In this document: one piece after another, positions 56,096-63,662 of the stretch
How positions within the stretch are numbered: position 1 is the first letter of the stretch
Layout: each line of letters starts with the position of its first letter
DNA from: DAOUKH01 sp965219875
GTDB lineage: Bacteria; Chloroflexota; Dehalococcoidia; SHYB01
Length of the DNA stretch: 64,000 nucleotides
Direction of reading: 5' to 3'
NCBI GenBank assembly: GCA_965219875.1
Contig: CBDCOW010000001.1
Coordinates: 868,001 to 932,000, forward strand
The notes under the pieces: generated by a model
Told to the model about the DNA's origin: nothing
The model's database searches: none
What the model saw: only the letters and a program-made list of their open reading frames with translations
Made by a program: the position numbers and the translations under genes

Positions 56096-57286
56096 ATGAC
56101 CCTCAACGTCGTGCAGGAGAAGCTTACCGTCGGGAAGGGCTGCGACGCGGACCGCTCGCTGCAAGACCTCCTCTACCGCACGGAGCTCTCGACGAAGACC
56201 TCGTCGCGGCTGCCCGGCCGGTATCTCGGTATGTCGGAGGAGGAAACCCACCGGCGCATCACGGAGGCGCGAGCGAAGCTCGGCAAGCGCCTCGCTATCC
56301 TGGGGCATCACTACCAGCGCGACGAGATCATCCGCTACGCCGACTTCCGCGGCGATTCGTTCAAGCTGGCGCGCAGCGCCGCGGCCCACCCCGAGGCCGA
56401 CTACATCATCTTCTGCGGCGTGCACTTCATGGCCGAGAGCGCCGACGTGCTCAGCGGCCCCCACCAGAAGGTCATCCTGCCCAACCTTTCCGCGGGATGC
56501 TCGATGGCCGACATGGCCCCCACCGAAGACGTCTTCGAGTGCTGGGACCAGTTGCAGGCCATCGAGGGCGTCGCAGGCTCGGTTACGCCGGTGACCTACA
56601 TGAACTCGACGGCGGCGTTGAAGGCGTTCTGCGGCGCCAACGGCGGCGTCGTCTGCACCTCGAGCAACGCCGAGGCCGTCGTCCAATGGGCGCTGGAACG
56701 CTCCCCAAAGGTGCTTTTCTTCCCCGACCAACACCTAGGCCGCAACACGGCGGTCAAGATGGGCTACTCCCCCGACGACACCGTCGTCTGGGACCCCTTC
56801 CAACCGCTCGGCGGCAACACCGAAGATGCGCTCCGGCGGGCGTCGTTCATCCTCTGGCGGGGCCATTGCTCGGTGCACAAGCGGTTTACCGTGGGGCAGA
56901 TCGAAGAGGCCCGCAAACGCTTCCCCGGCCTCAACGTCATCGTCCACCCCGAGTGCGAGTTGGAGGTCTCGCAGGCCGCCGACTACATCGGTTCGACGGA
57001 ATACATCATCGAGACGGTCGCTGCCGCCCCCGCCGGCGGCTGCTGGGCCGTGGGCACCGAGATCAACCTGGTGAACCGCCTCGCCGCCGAGCACCCCGAC
57101 AAGACCATCTTCTGCCTCGATCCGGTCATCTGCCCCTGCTCGACGATGTACCGCATCCATCCCGCCTACCTCGCCTGGGTAATCGAGGCCCTCGCCGAGG
57201 GCGAGGTCGTCAACCAGGTATCGGTGGACGAGACGGTGACGCACTGGGCCAAAGTGGCCCTGGAACGGATGCTCGCCACCACCTAG
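56096..57286 (+). CDS. nadA: quinolinate synthase
   Basis: 396-aa enzyme condensing iminoaspartate with dihydroxyacetone phosphate to quinolinate, using a 4Fe-4S cluster. LGHHYQRDEIIRYADFRGDS opens the first domain; cluster cysteines are C107 in FCGVHFMAESADVLSG, one in the GGCWAVGTE region and one in DPVICPCSTM. HPECELEV is also conserved. First committed steps of NAD synthesis together with nadB, which starts 25 nt downstream. The ATG is 44 nt after the miaB stop. Confidence 0.95.
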   Translation: MTLNVVQEKLTVGKGCDADRSLQDLLYRTELSTKTSSRLPGRYLGMSEEETHRRITEARAKLGKRLAILGHHYQRDEIIRYADFRGDSFKLARSAAAHPEADYIIFCGVHFMAESADVLSGPHQKVILPNLSAGCSMADMAPTEDVFECWDQLQAIEGVAGSVTPVTYMNSTAALKAFCGANGGVVCTSSNAEAVVQWALERSPKVLFFPDQHLGRNTAVKMGYSPDDTVVWDPFQPLGGNTEDALRRASFILWRGHCSVHKRFTVGQIEEARKRFPGLNVIVHPECELEVSQAADYIGSTEYIIETVAAAPAGGCWAVGTEINLVNRLAAEHPDKTIFCLDPVICPCSTMYRIHPAYLAWVIEALAEGEVVNQVSVDETVTHWAKVALERMLATT

Positions 57287-57311
57287 CGAGCGCCGACCTG
57301 GAGCACGGCGT

Positions 57312-58859
57312 TTGGAAGCGCATTACGACTTCGTCATCGTCGGCTCCGGCATCGCCGGACTCTATACCGCGCTCCTTGCCTCGGAGTCGGCTAGCGTACT
57401 CATCCTCACCAAGGGCAGCGTGCAGGACTGCAACACGCAGTACGCCCAGGGCGGCATCGCGGCGCCCATCGGTCCCGGCGACACGCCCCGGCGGCACGCC
57501 GACGACACCGACCGCGCCGGCGCCGGCCTTTGCGACCCCGCCAACGTCGAGATTCTGACCCGCGACGCCCCCGACCGCATCGCCGATCTGATCCGGCTGG
57601 GCGTGCCGTTCGACTCAATGGAGGGCGAGATCGTCCTCGCGCGGGAAGGGGCGCACTCCATGCCCCGCGTCCTCCATGCCGGCGGTGACGCGACCGGCAG
57701 ACACATCGAGACCACGCTGCTCGACGCGGCGCACCTACGGGGCATCCCCATCCGTGAGTTCGCGCTGGCGACCGACGCCGTCGTCGAAGACGGCGCGGTG
57801 CGCGGCCTGGACGTGCTCGACCTCGAGAGCGGCGCGCGGGAGCGCGTCGCCTGCGAGCACCTCGTCCTCGCCACGGGCGGAGCGGGCCGCATCTACCGCA
57901 TCACCACCAACTCGAGTGTGGTCACCGGCGACGGCGCAGCCTTGGGGTTCCGGGCCGGTGCCGAGGTGATGGACATGGAATTCTTCCAGTTCCACCCCAC
58001 CGCCCTACGGCTGCCCGGCGCGCCTCCCTTCCTCATCTCGGAGGCGGTGCGCGGCGAGGGCGGCGTCCTGCTCGACGCCGAGGGCCGGCGGTTCATGGAC
58101 CGGTACGCCACGGGCGGGGAGCTGGCGGCGCGCGATGTCGTGGCGCGGGCGATGGTGGCCGAGATGCGGGCGTCGGGCGCCGACAACGTCCTGCTCGACG
58201 TACGCCACCTCGACTCGCGCACGGTCACCTCCCGCTTTCCCTCGATCTACCAGTTCTGCCTTCAGTACGGCCTCGACATCACCAAGGAGCCCATCCCCGT
58301 GGCCCCGGCGGCCCACTACATGATGGGCGGCCTGCGGGTGACACCGGACGGGCGGACCAACGTCCCCGGCCTCCTCGCGGCGGGAGAGACCGCATGCACC
58401 GGAGCGCACGGGGCGAACCGGCTCGCCAGCAACTCACTCCTCGAAACGCTGGTCTTCGCGCGGCGCATGGTTGACGAGGCTCTGGGGACGGCGACAACGC
58501 CCGTCGAGGAGCCCCCCGTCCGCCGAGAGGAACGCCGCGTTCTGCCCGCCCGCGAGGTCGACCCACACGCCTATCCCACCCCCAGCCTGGAGGCACTTCA
58601 GGCGCTGATGTGGGACCACGTCGGCATCGAGCGCGACGCGGACGGGCTCACTCACGCCGCGAACACGCTAACGGCGTGGCAGACGGCGTTTCCCGAACCG
58701 TGCGACCGTCCCGGCTACGACCTGCGGAACGCCGTCGTCACGGCTCGGCTCGTGGCCGAATCGGCCTTGGCCCGCGAAGAAAGCCGCGGCGCCCACACCC
58801 GCACGGACTTCCCCCACACCTCCCGCGCCTGGGAGCGCCGCCTCGTCTACACGGGCTAG
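57312..58859 (+). CDS. nadB: L-aspartate oxidase
   Basis: 515-aa flavoenzyme oxidising L-aspartate to iminoaspartate. FAD dinucleotide fold HYDFVIVGSGIAGLYTALLA, then LTKGSVQDCNTQYAQGGIAAPIG, EGAHSMPRVLHAGGDATGRHIE, FQFHPTALRLPGAPPFLISEAVRGEGGVL, and the C-terminal HMMGGL-like AAHYMMGGLRVTPDGRTNVPGLLAAGE. All as expected for NadB rather than SdhA. TTG start. nadC is not found in the window. Confidence 0.95.
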   Translation: MEAHYDFVIVGSGIAGLYTALLASESASVLILTKGSVQDCNTQYAQGGIAAPIGPGDTPRRHADDTDRAGAGLCDPANVEILTRDAPDRIADLIRLGVPFDSMEGEIVLAREGAHSMPRVLHAGGDATGRHIETTLLDAAHLRGIPIREFALATDAVVEDGAVRGLDVLDLESGARERVACEHLVLATGGAGRIYRITTNSSVVTGDGAALGFRAGAEVMDMEFFQFHPTALRLPGAPPFLISEAVRGEGGVLLDAEGRRFMDRYATGGELAARDVVARAMVAEMRASGADNVLLDVRHLDSRTVTSRFPSIYQFCLQYGLDITKEPIPVAPAAHYMMGGLRVTPDGRTNVPGLLAAGETACTGAHGANRLASNSLLETLVFARRMVDEALGTATTPVEEPPVRREERRVLPAREVDPHAYPTPSLEALQALMWDHVGIERDADGLTHAANTLTAWQTAFPEPCDRPGYDLRNAVVTARLVAESALAREESRGAHTRTDFPHTSRAWERRLVYTG

Positions 58860-58903
58860 GAGCGCCATGGGACGCCCGTGGGCCCAAGCATGGGCGGGGC
58901 CGG

Positions 58904-58938
58904 GAGGTCTTGCCTCTTCTCCCCGCGGAGACCCTTGC
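58904..58938. repeat. 35-bp repeat A, copy 1
   Basis: Begins GAGGTCTTGCCTCTTCTCCC; matches 59103-59137 at 33 of 35 positions. Confidence 0.85.
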
Positions 58939-58970
58939 GTAACTCACGACGGCGGCAGGGGCTCTTCCGC

Positions 58971-59062
58971 GTAGGGGCACCCCTTGTGGGTGCCCGCTCC
59001 CGTAGGGGCGATTCGCGAATCGCCCCTACGCAAACCTCTCCCCCTCTGGGGGAGATTGAGAG
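58971..59062. repeat. 92-bp palindromic repeat B, copy 1
   Basis: Contains three nested palindromes: GGGCACC-CCTTGT-GGTGCCC, GGGGCGATTCGCGAATCGCCCC (GGGGCGATTCG and complement) and TCTCCCCCTCTGGGGGAGA. Matches 59186-59278 with one inserted base and few changes. Confidence 0.85.
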
Positions 59063-59102
59063 AGGGCACGCGCCGTCAGGCGCGTCGGAGGTGTGGGGTT
59101 GT

Positions 59103-59137
59103 GAGGTCTTGCCTCTTCTCCCAGCGGAGACCTTTGC
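59103..59137. repeat. 35-bp repeat A, copy 2
   Basis: Second copy of the element at 58904-58938; the copies lie 199 bp apart. Confidence 0.85.
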
Positions 59138-59157
59138 AAAACCCGCCCGTATCCGTC

Positions 59158-59177
59158 ATTCCCGCGACAGCGGGAAT
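59158..59177. repeat. ATTCCCGC-GACA-GCGGGAAT palindrome
   Basis: Perfect 8-bp inverted repeat with tetraloop. This resembles the widespread dRS3/NEMIS-like ATTCCC...GGGAAT repeat known from other bacteria. It sits only in the second unit. Confidence 0.7.
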
Positions 59178-59185
59178 CCCCTCCC

Positions 59186-59278
59186 GTAGGGGCACCCCTT
59201 GTGGGTGCCCGCTCCCCGAGGGGGCGATTCGCGAATCGCCCCTACGCAAACCTCTCCCCCTCTGGGGGAGATTGAGAG
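59186..59278. repeat. 93-bp palindromic repeat B, copy 2
   Basis: Second copy of the element at 58971-59062, ending 25 bp before the 3' end of the next gene. May fold into strong hairpins and terminate the transcripts of both flanking genes. Confidence 0.85.
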
Positions 59279-59302
59279 GGGGAGCGGCTTACGGCCAGGC
59301 CA

Positions 59303-59545
59303 CTACTCCGCCGCGACGATCTGCGTGTTGTGGCGCACGACGACCTGGGGATCGCCGTCCTGGTCGTGGACAGGGCGGCCCTCGTCGTCCAGCACGCGGA
59401 AGATTCTTGCGACCGTTGTCTTCACGCGGACCGAGCCGCCGTCGAGGAGCCTGTACTCGTTCCAGTCCTCGCGGACAATCTCGAAGTCCTCTTCCCTGGC
59501 GTTGACTTCTCTATCGCCGACTTTGATCCTCTTCGTAGGTTTCAC
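59303..59545 (-). CDS. conserved hypothetical protein, 80 aa
   Basis: Small acidic soluble protein; MKPTKRIKVGDREVNAREEDFEIVREDW begins a beta-rich domain. GTG start with GGGAGA five bases upstream. No recognised family; the pattern of charged beta strands (SVRVKTTVARIFRVLDDEG) suggests a small beta barrel. Confidence 0.6.
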   Translation of the reverse strand: MKPTKRIKVGDREVNAREEDFEIVREDWNEYRLLDGGSVRVKTTVARIFRVLDDEGRPVHDQDGDPQVVVRHNTQIVAAE

Positions 59546-59605
59546 TCTCGTCTCCCATGAGCGGACGCGGCCCGCCCCGCGCCATTGTAGGCCGGCGGCG
59601 TGCGT

Positions 59606-60253
59606 TTACTTGAGGCGGGCGTAGTGCCCCAGATGGCGGAGCTTGAGCGCCTCCGGGGCCGGCGACATCGCGGTGTTGGTTCTGGAGATGCGGTCCGCCT
59701 CGTCGGGGTCGAACTCCGATTCGTAGACGGCGAGGAAGCGGCCGTACTGCTCCACCGGCTCGCATATCTCGTAGCGGGTGGCGGTATGGTAGGCCCCGCT
59801 CGACAGGAACTCCGAGATGTGCGTGGTGTTGTACCACTGGTTGAAGTCGTCGACGCCCCCCTCGTCGGCGTAGTCGACGTTCACCAGCAGCACGCTCTTG
59901 GTCGGCTTGCCGCCGTGCGGCGACGCGTACAGCAGCCGGAAGGTGCTCATCAGCGCGACGTCCGAAGCGGGCCGCGGGGCGTTGGGATCGGCGTTCTTGG
60001 CCAAGGCCGCGCGCAGGTCGCCCCATGCACCCTCGATGTCCTCGCGCGGGCACTCGTAGAGCGCCATGTGCGTCGCGTCGGAGGGGGCGCGGCCGCCGGT
60101 GCGCTCGAACCGCGCCCCCGCGGTGAAGACGCCGGGGTCGAGCACCTCCGGCATGTGAACGTCGATGTACCACGCGCTCCACGCCGCGGCGTCCTCGCCC
60201 TCCGCCGGCGAATTCATCACCACGAATGCTCCCTCATGTTTGCGTCCGTCCAT
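59606..60253 (-). CDS. tandem dimeric alpha-beta barrel (EthD-like) protein, 215 aa
   Basis: Two internally related halves: WSAWYIDVHMPEVLDPGVFTAGARFE (about 25-50) and FNQWYNTTHISEFLSSGAYHTATRYE (about 136-161). Each has a WY-x-x-H motif and a following strand, the pattern of EthD/ferredoxin-like barrels, which bind small molecules or oxygenase substrates. Ribosome binding site AAGGAG before the ATG. Downstream of an acyl-CoA dehydrogenase gene with 72 nt spacing; role unknown. Confidence 0.7.
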   Translation of the reverse strand: MDGRKHEGAFVVMNSPAEGEDAAAWSAWYIDVHMPEVLDPGVFTAGARFERTGGRAPSDATHMALYECPREDIEGAWGDLRAALAKNADPNAPRPASDVALMSTFRLLYASPHGGKPTKSVLLVNVDYADEGGVDDFNQWYNTTHISEFLSSGAYHTATRYEICEPVEQYGRFLAVYESEFDPDEADRISRTNTAMSPAPEALKLRHLGHYARLK

Positions 60254-60325
60254 ACTGTCTCCTTCTTCTCTAACGCGCCGCGCGCGACGGCGACCGTTTC
60301 TTCGTTGCTCGAAGCCCTCGTTAGA

Positions 60326-61507
60326 TCAGCCGCGCGGCAGCCCGAGGCCCCGCGTCGCCACGATGTTCCGCTGCACCTCGGACGTTCCGCCGCGGAGGGT
60401 GAACGAGACGTCGTTCACGTACTCCGCGGTCGGCCAGCCGTCTAGGACGGCGTACTTCGACCCACGGTGGACCTGGCTGGCGAGCCCCATGATGCGCATG
60501 CCCACTTGGGAGATCCGCTGCGCTATCTCCGTACCGATGAGCTTGGACGCCGACGCCTCCTGGTTCGGTATCTTCCCCTGCGACTGCATGAAGCCGACCC
60601 GGTAGGCGAGCATCCTGCCGGCGTGGTTGGCGATCGCGGCGTCGGCGAGGGCGTTCTTGAGCGCGGCGGGCAGCACCGAGCCGCCGTTCGCGGCCATCTC
60701 GCCGGCAAGCTCCACGAGCTCGTCGATAGAACGCTGCCCCGAGGCGAACTTGGCGATCCCCGACCGCTCGAAGTCGAGCGTCGTCGCCGCCACGTACCAG
60801 CCGCGGTTCTCCTCCCCGATCATCATGTGCTTGGGCACGCGCACGTCGTCGAAGAAGACTTGGTTGAAGTAGTGCACGCCGAGGGGGTTGACGATCGGGC
60901 GCACCGTAATGCCGGGCAGGTCCATCGGGATGAGGAAGACGGAAATGCCGCGGTGCTTGGAGGCTTCGGGGTCGGTGCGGGTGAGGAGGATGCACCGGTT
61001 CGAGCGGTGGGCGCCGCTCGTCCATATCTTGGAGCCGTTGACCACGTAGTCGTCGCCGTCGGCCACGGCGGCGCATTGGAGCGAGGCCAGGTCCGACCCC
61101 GAGCCCGGCTCGCTGAAGCCCTGGCAGTAGACATGCTCGCCGGCCCTGATCGGGGGTAGGAGCGCCTGCCTCTGCTCTTCGGTACCGTAGACCATCACCG
61201 TCGGCGCGACGAGGTTGACGCCCGTCGAGAGGTCGCGCTGCGGCGCGCGGTAGTACGACTGCTCCTCGTTGTAGACCATCTGGTCGAGCACGGAGAGGCC
61301 CCTGCCGCCGTACTCAACGGGCCACGCCATCGTCAGCCAACCCCGTTCGACGAGGCGGGCGGTGAACTCGCGGATCAGCCCCCAGTACTCGTCCTCGAAG
61401 TACGAGTCGGGATAGACGCCGCGCCACCCCTCGGGCAGGGCCTCGCGGAGGAAGCCCCGCACCTCTTGGCGGAACTCCTCCTGCTCCGCCGTGAAACGAA
61501 ACTCCAT
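60326..61507 (-). CDS. acyl-CoA dehydrogenase family protein
   Basis: 393-aa enzyme. FREEVRGFL-like N-terminus, WLTMAWPVEYGGRGLSVLDQMVYNEE, YCQGFSEPGSGSDLASLQCAAVADGDDYVVNGSKIWTSGAHRSNRCILLTRTD, and the C-terminal LRGGTSEVQRNIVATRGLGLPRG. Gly stands at the place of the EGT glutamate, as in many FadE-type proteins that work in heteromers. ATG start with GGAG upstream. Confidence 0.91.
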   Translation of the reverse strand: MEFRFTAEQEEFRQEVRGFLREALPEGWRGVYPDSYFEDEYWGLIREFTARLVERGWLTMAWPVEYGGRGLSVLDQMVYNEEQSYYRAPQRDLSTGVNLVAPTVMVYGTEEQRQALLPPIRAGEHVYCQGFSEPGSGSDLASLQCAAVADGDDYVVNGSKIWTSGAHRSNRCILLTRTDPEASKHRGISVFLIPMDLPGITVRPIVNPLGVHYFNQVFFDDVRVPKHMMIGEENRGWYVAATTLDFERSGIAKFASGQRSIDELVELAGEMAANGGSVLPAALKNALADAAIANHAGRMLAYRVGFMQSQGKIPNQEASASKLIGTEIAQRISQVGMRIMGLASQVHRGSKYAVLDGWPTAEYVNDVSFTLRGGTSEVQRNIVATRGLGLPRG

Positions 61508-61883
61508 GCGCGGCTCCAGACGATGGGAATGGCCCCGATTCTAGGCGCGGCGGCGAAAGCCGTAAAGCGCCGGACGCTTCTCGCCCGGCATGACGCACCG
61601 CGCTCCAACAGGTTTGCGAGCACGAGAATTGGCACCGGCATGGAAGTCGATGACGAAAGCCTTGAACCCGTGCCAGACCGTTGCGAAAAGGATGGAAGAC
61701 CGTTGGAGCCGGTGTTGGATGGATTGGAAGAGGCAGCGCTGGGGACGCCGTGGGCGGCGAACTGGCCGCGGGCGCGGGCTGCGGGGTGGGCGCCTATCCG
61801 GACCATGTCCTCAGGGACGAGTTCCAGGAAGCGCGCATAGACTTCGCCAAGCACTCGCCTCGATGAAGGATCGGATTTGGTGG
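61508..61883. other. 376-bp intergenic region
   Basis: It contains copy 1 of the 30-bp repeat (61542-61571). The remaining sequence has short open frames on both strands, none with a ribosome binding site or a recognisable product. No gene called. Confidence 0.6.
61542..61571. repeat. 30-bp direct repeat with GAAA hairpin, copy 1
   Basis: Identical to 62312-62341. It folds as GGCGC / CGGC-GAAA-GCCG / GCGCC, a REP-like element with a GNRA tetraloop. Confidence 0.85.
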
Positions 61884-62171
61884 TTATACCCCATCGACGA
61901 TTATCGTGCTGCAGATGGTGCTCCTTGTGCGGACCTTCGCAAACTCCTGATACTCCGATGAGTTGACAAAAGCCTGGACCTTGCCGAGGTCTCCGAACTC
62001 TATGACGACCACTCGGTCATGCGTCCGGTCGCCTTCTACGACCTCGATGGTCCCGCTTCGTACCAGATACCTACCGTTGTGGGTCTCCACGAGTTGCCCT
62101 ATTCGATTGGAGAATCCAGCAAGCAACTCCGGGTCGGTGACTTCCATATCGGCGATCAAATACGCTGCCAT
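61884..62171 (-). CDS. DUF1330 family protein, 95 aa
   Basis: Small ferredoxin-like barrel protein starting MAAYLIADMEVTDPELLAGFSNRIG; RYLVRSGTIEVVEGD and the VVIEFGDLGKVQAFVNSSEYQEFAKVR ending match DUF1330. Members are thought to be small-molecule binding enzymes of unknown reaction. A minus-strand purine tract (AGAGGTGTCGAG) precedes the start. The gene lies between the two 30-bp direct repeats. Confidence 0.8.
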   Translation of the reverse strand: MAAYLIADMEVTDPELLAGFSNRIGQLVETHNGRYLVRSGTIEVVEGDRTHDRVVVIEFGDLGKVQAFVNSSEYQEFAKVRTRSTICSTIIVDGV

Positions 62172-62311
62172 CTCGACACCTCTCTTCTGGCTTCCTTCTC
62201 GAACCGCATACAGTCTCCTGCGGGAAAGTCAGTGCCATCCCATCCTGGAACCGAATCACGCAGGGCTTCATCGATTCCACCTTGCGCTGAACGCCCTCCC
62301 TCCAGTAACGG

Positions 62312-62341
62312 TAGGCGCGGCGGCGAAAGCCGTAAAGCGCC
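62312..62341. repeat. 30-bp direct repeat with GAAA hairpin, copy 2
   Basis: Exact second copy of 61542-61571, in the same orientation, 740 bp to the right. Confidence 0.85.
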
Positions 62342-62401
62342 CCGCCCGGCGCCGGACTGTCGTTGGGCGGGGCACGGACGACGGCCTACTCTGGGCCACG
62401 T

Positions 62402-62434
62402 GTGCAAATTGCAAGTAGTACTTTCCATTTGCAC
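62402..62434. promoter_or_regulatory. inverted repeat GTGCAAAT-N17-ATTTGCAC upstream of the DUF4143 ATPase
   Basis: Perfect 8-bp arms ending 22 bp before the ATG, with an internal TTGCAAGTAG. Probable operator; DUF4143 ATPase genes are often self-contained, so autoregulation is possible. Confidence 0.45.
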
Positions 62435-62456
62435 GGCCTGGTGCTATGTTGGAGTC

Positions 62457-63635
62457 ATGATCGAGCGCGAAATCACGCCCCGTCTGACGGCGCTGTTCAA
62501 ACAGTACCCCTTCGTGACCGTGACCGGACCGCGGCAGTCCGGTAAGACCACGCTCTGCCGCGCCGCCTTTCCCGATCTTGCCTACGCCAACCTAGAGGCC
62601 CCCGACCAGCGAGCCTTCGCCGAAGCGGACCCACGGGGGTTCCTCACGCAGCTCGGCGAGGGCGCCATCATTGACGAGATCCGGCATGTCCCCGCGCTCC
62701 TGTCCTATCTGCAGGTCCTCGCCGACGAACGAGGCCGCAATGGCCTCTTCGTACTCACGGGCAGTGAGCAGTTCAGGCTCTCCAACGCCATCAACCAGTC
62801 TCTGGCGGGGCGGACCGCGCTACTCCGCCTGCTGCCATTTTCTCTGGCGGAACGGCAAAGAACCGGCGCAAGCACTACAGTTGAGGACATTCTGTATTCG
62901 GGATTCTATCCCCGGATTCTCGATCAGGGACTCGACCCGACACAAGCGCTCGGGGACTACTTCGAGACTTACGTCGAGCGCGACGTGCGCCGTTTGGGTG
63001 AGATCCGCAACCTTTCGAGCTTTCGGCGCTTCGTCCGCCTCTGCGCCGGGCGTGTCGGGCAACTCGTCAATCTGACCTCGCTGGGGTCGGACGCCGGCGT
63101 ATCCCACACGACAGCACGCGAGTGGCTTACGGTGTTGGAAGCGAGTTACGTCATCTTTCAACTCCAACCGTTTCACGCCAACATCCGAAAGCGTTTAGTC
63201 AAATCACCCAAGTTCTACTTCTACGACGTCGGGCTGGCCAGTTATCTCATCGGTATCGAACACACCGGACAGATCGCCACCCATCCCCTGCGCGGTGCCT
63301 TGTTCGAGAACGCGGTCGTCGCGGAGGCCCTCAAGCACCGTTTCAATCGGGGCCGCCAATCCAACCTCTCCTTTTTCCGCGCCGCGCGGGGCTTGGAGTG
63401 CGACCTGCTGTATGAGACCGGCCACGGCATCGGCGCCATTGAGATCAAGGCCGGCACCACCGTCGCCTCCGACTACTTCCACTCGCTCAACCGCGTCGCC
63501 GACCTTGTCCCCGGCATCACCGCGAAGGCCGTGGTCTACGGCGGCTCGGATCGTCAATCTCGAAGCGGCGGCGAGGTTGTTCCGCTGAGCGACCTCGCCA
63601 GCGTGCTGGAAGGGTTCGAGGGGGAGCCGTCGTAG
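62457..63635 (+). CDS. AAA-family ATPase with DUF4143 (archaeal-type ATPase/DUF4143 protein)
   Basis: 392 aa. Walker A GPRQSGKTTL at about 23-32; Walker B-like GAIIDEIRHVPALLSYLQ; TGSEQFRLSNAINQSLAGRTALLRLLPFSLAE, the standard ATPase/DUF4143 join; DUF4143 from about 180 with YFETYVERDVRRLGEI, PKFYFYDVGLASYLIGI and the nuclease-like FRAARGLECDLLYETG...AIEIKAG. The D-x20-ExK pattern at the end suggests a PD-(D/E)XK fold. Such genes are common, mobile and of unknown role. GGAG lies only a few bases before the ATG. Confidence 0.9.
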   Translation: MIEREITPRLTALFKQYPFVTVTGPRQSGKTTLCRAAFPDLAYANLEAPDQRAFAEADPRGFLTQLGEGAIIDEIRHVPALLSYLQVLADERGRNGLFVLTGSEQFRLSNAINQSLAGRTALLRLLPFSLAERQRTGASTTVEDILYSGFYPRILDQGLDPTQALGDYFETYVERDVRRLGEIRNLSSFRRFVRLCAGRVGQLVNLTSLGSDAGVSHTTAREWLTVLEASYVIFQLQPFHANIRKRLVKSPKFYFYDVGLASYLIGIEHTGQIATHPLRGALFENAVVAEALKHRFNRGRQSNLSFFRAARGLECDLLYETGHGIGAIEIKAGTTVASDYFHSLNRVADLVPGITAKAVVYGGSDRQSRSGGEVVPLSDLASVLEGFEGEPS

Positions 63636-63662
63636 GAGGCTGTCAGTTCGACCGAACGTTCC

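Larger units (their letters stand above)
58860..59302. other. 443-bp intergenic region filled with repeats
   Basis: No gene is seen here. The space after nadB holds two copies each of a 35-bp and a 92-bp element and one ATTCCCGC palindrome (listed separately). Confidence 0.8.

Noticed and set aside
58904..59278. CRISPR array in the repeat region after nadB
   Set aside because: Only two copies of long palindromic units exist, with no regular short repeats and spacers and no cas genes.
62019..62456. 146-residue N-terminal extension of the DUF4143 ATPase
   Set aside because: The extension would cross the DUF1330 gene and the second 30-bp repeat; the normal N-terminus MIEREITPRL starts at 62457.
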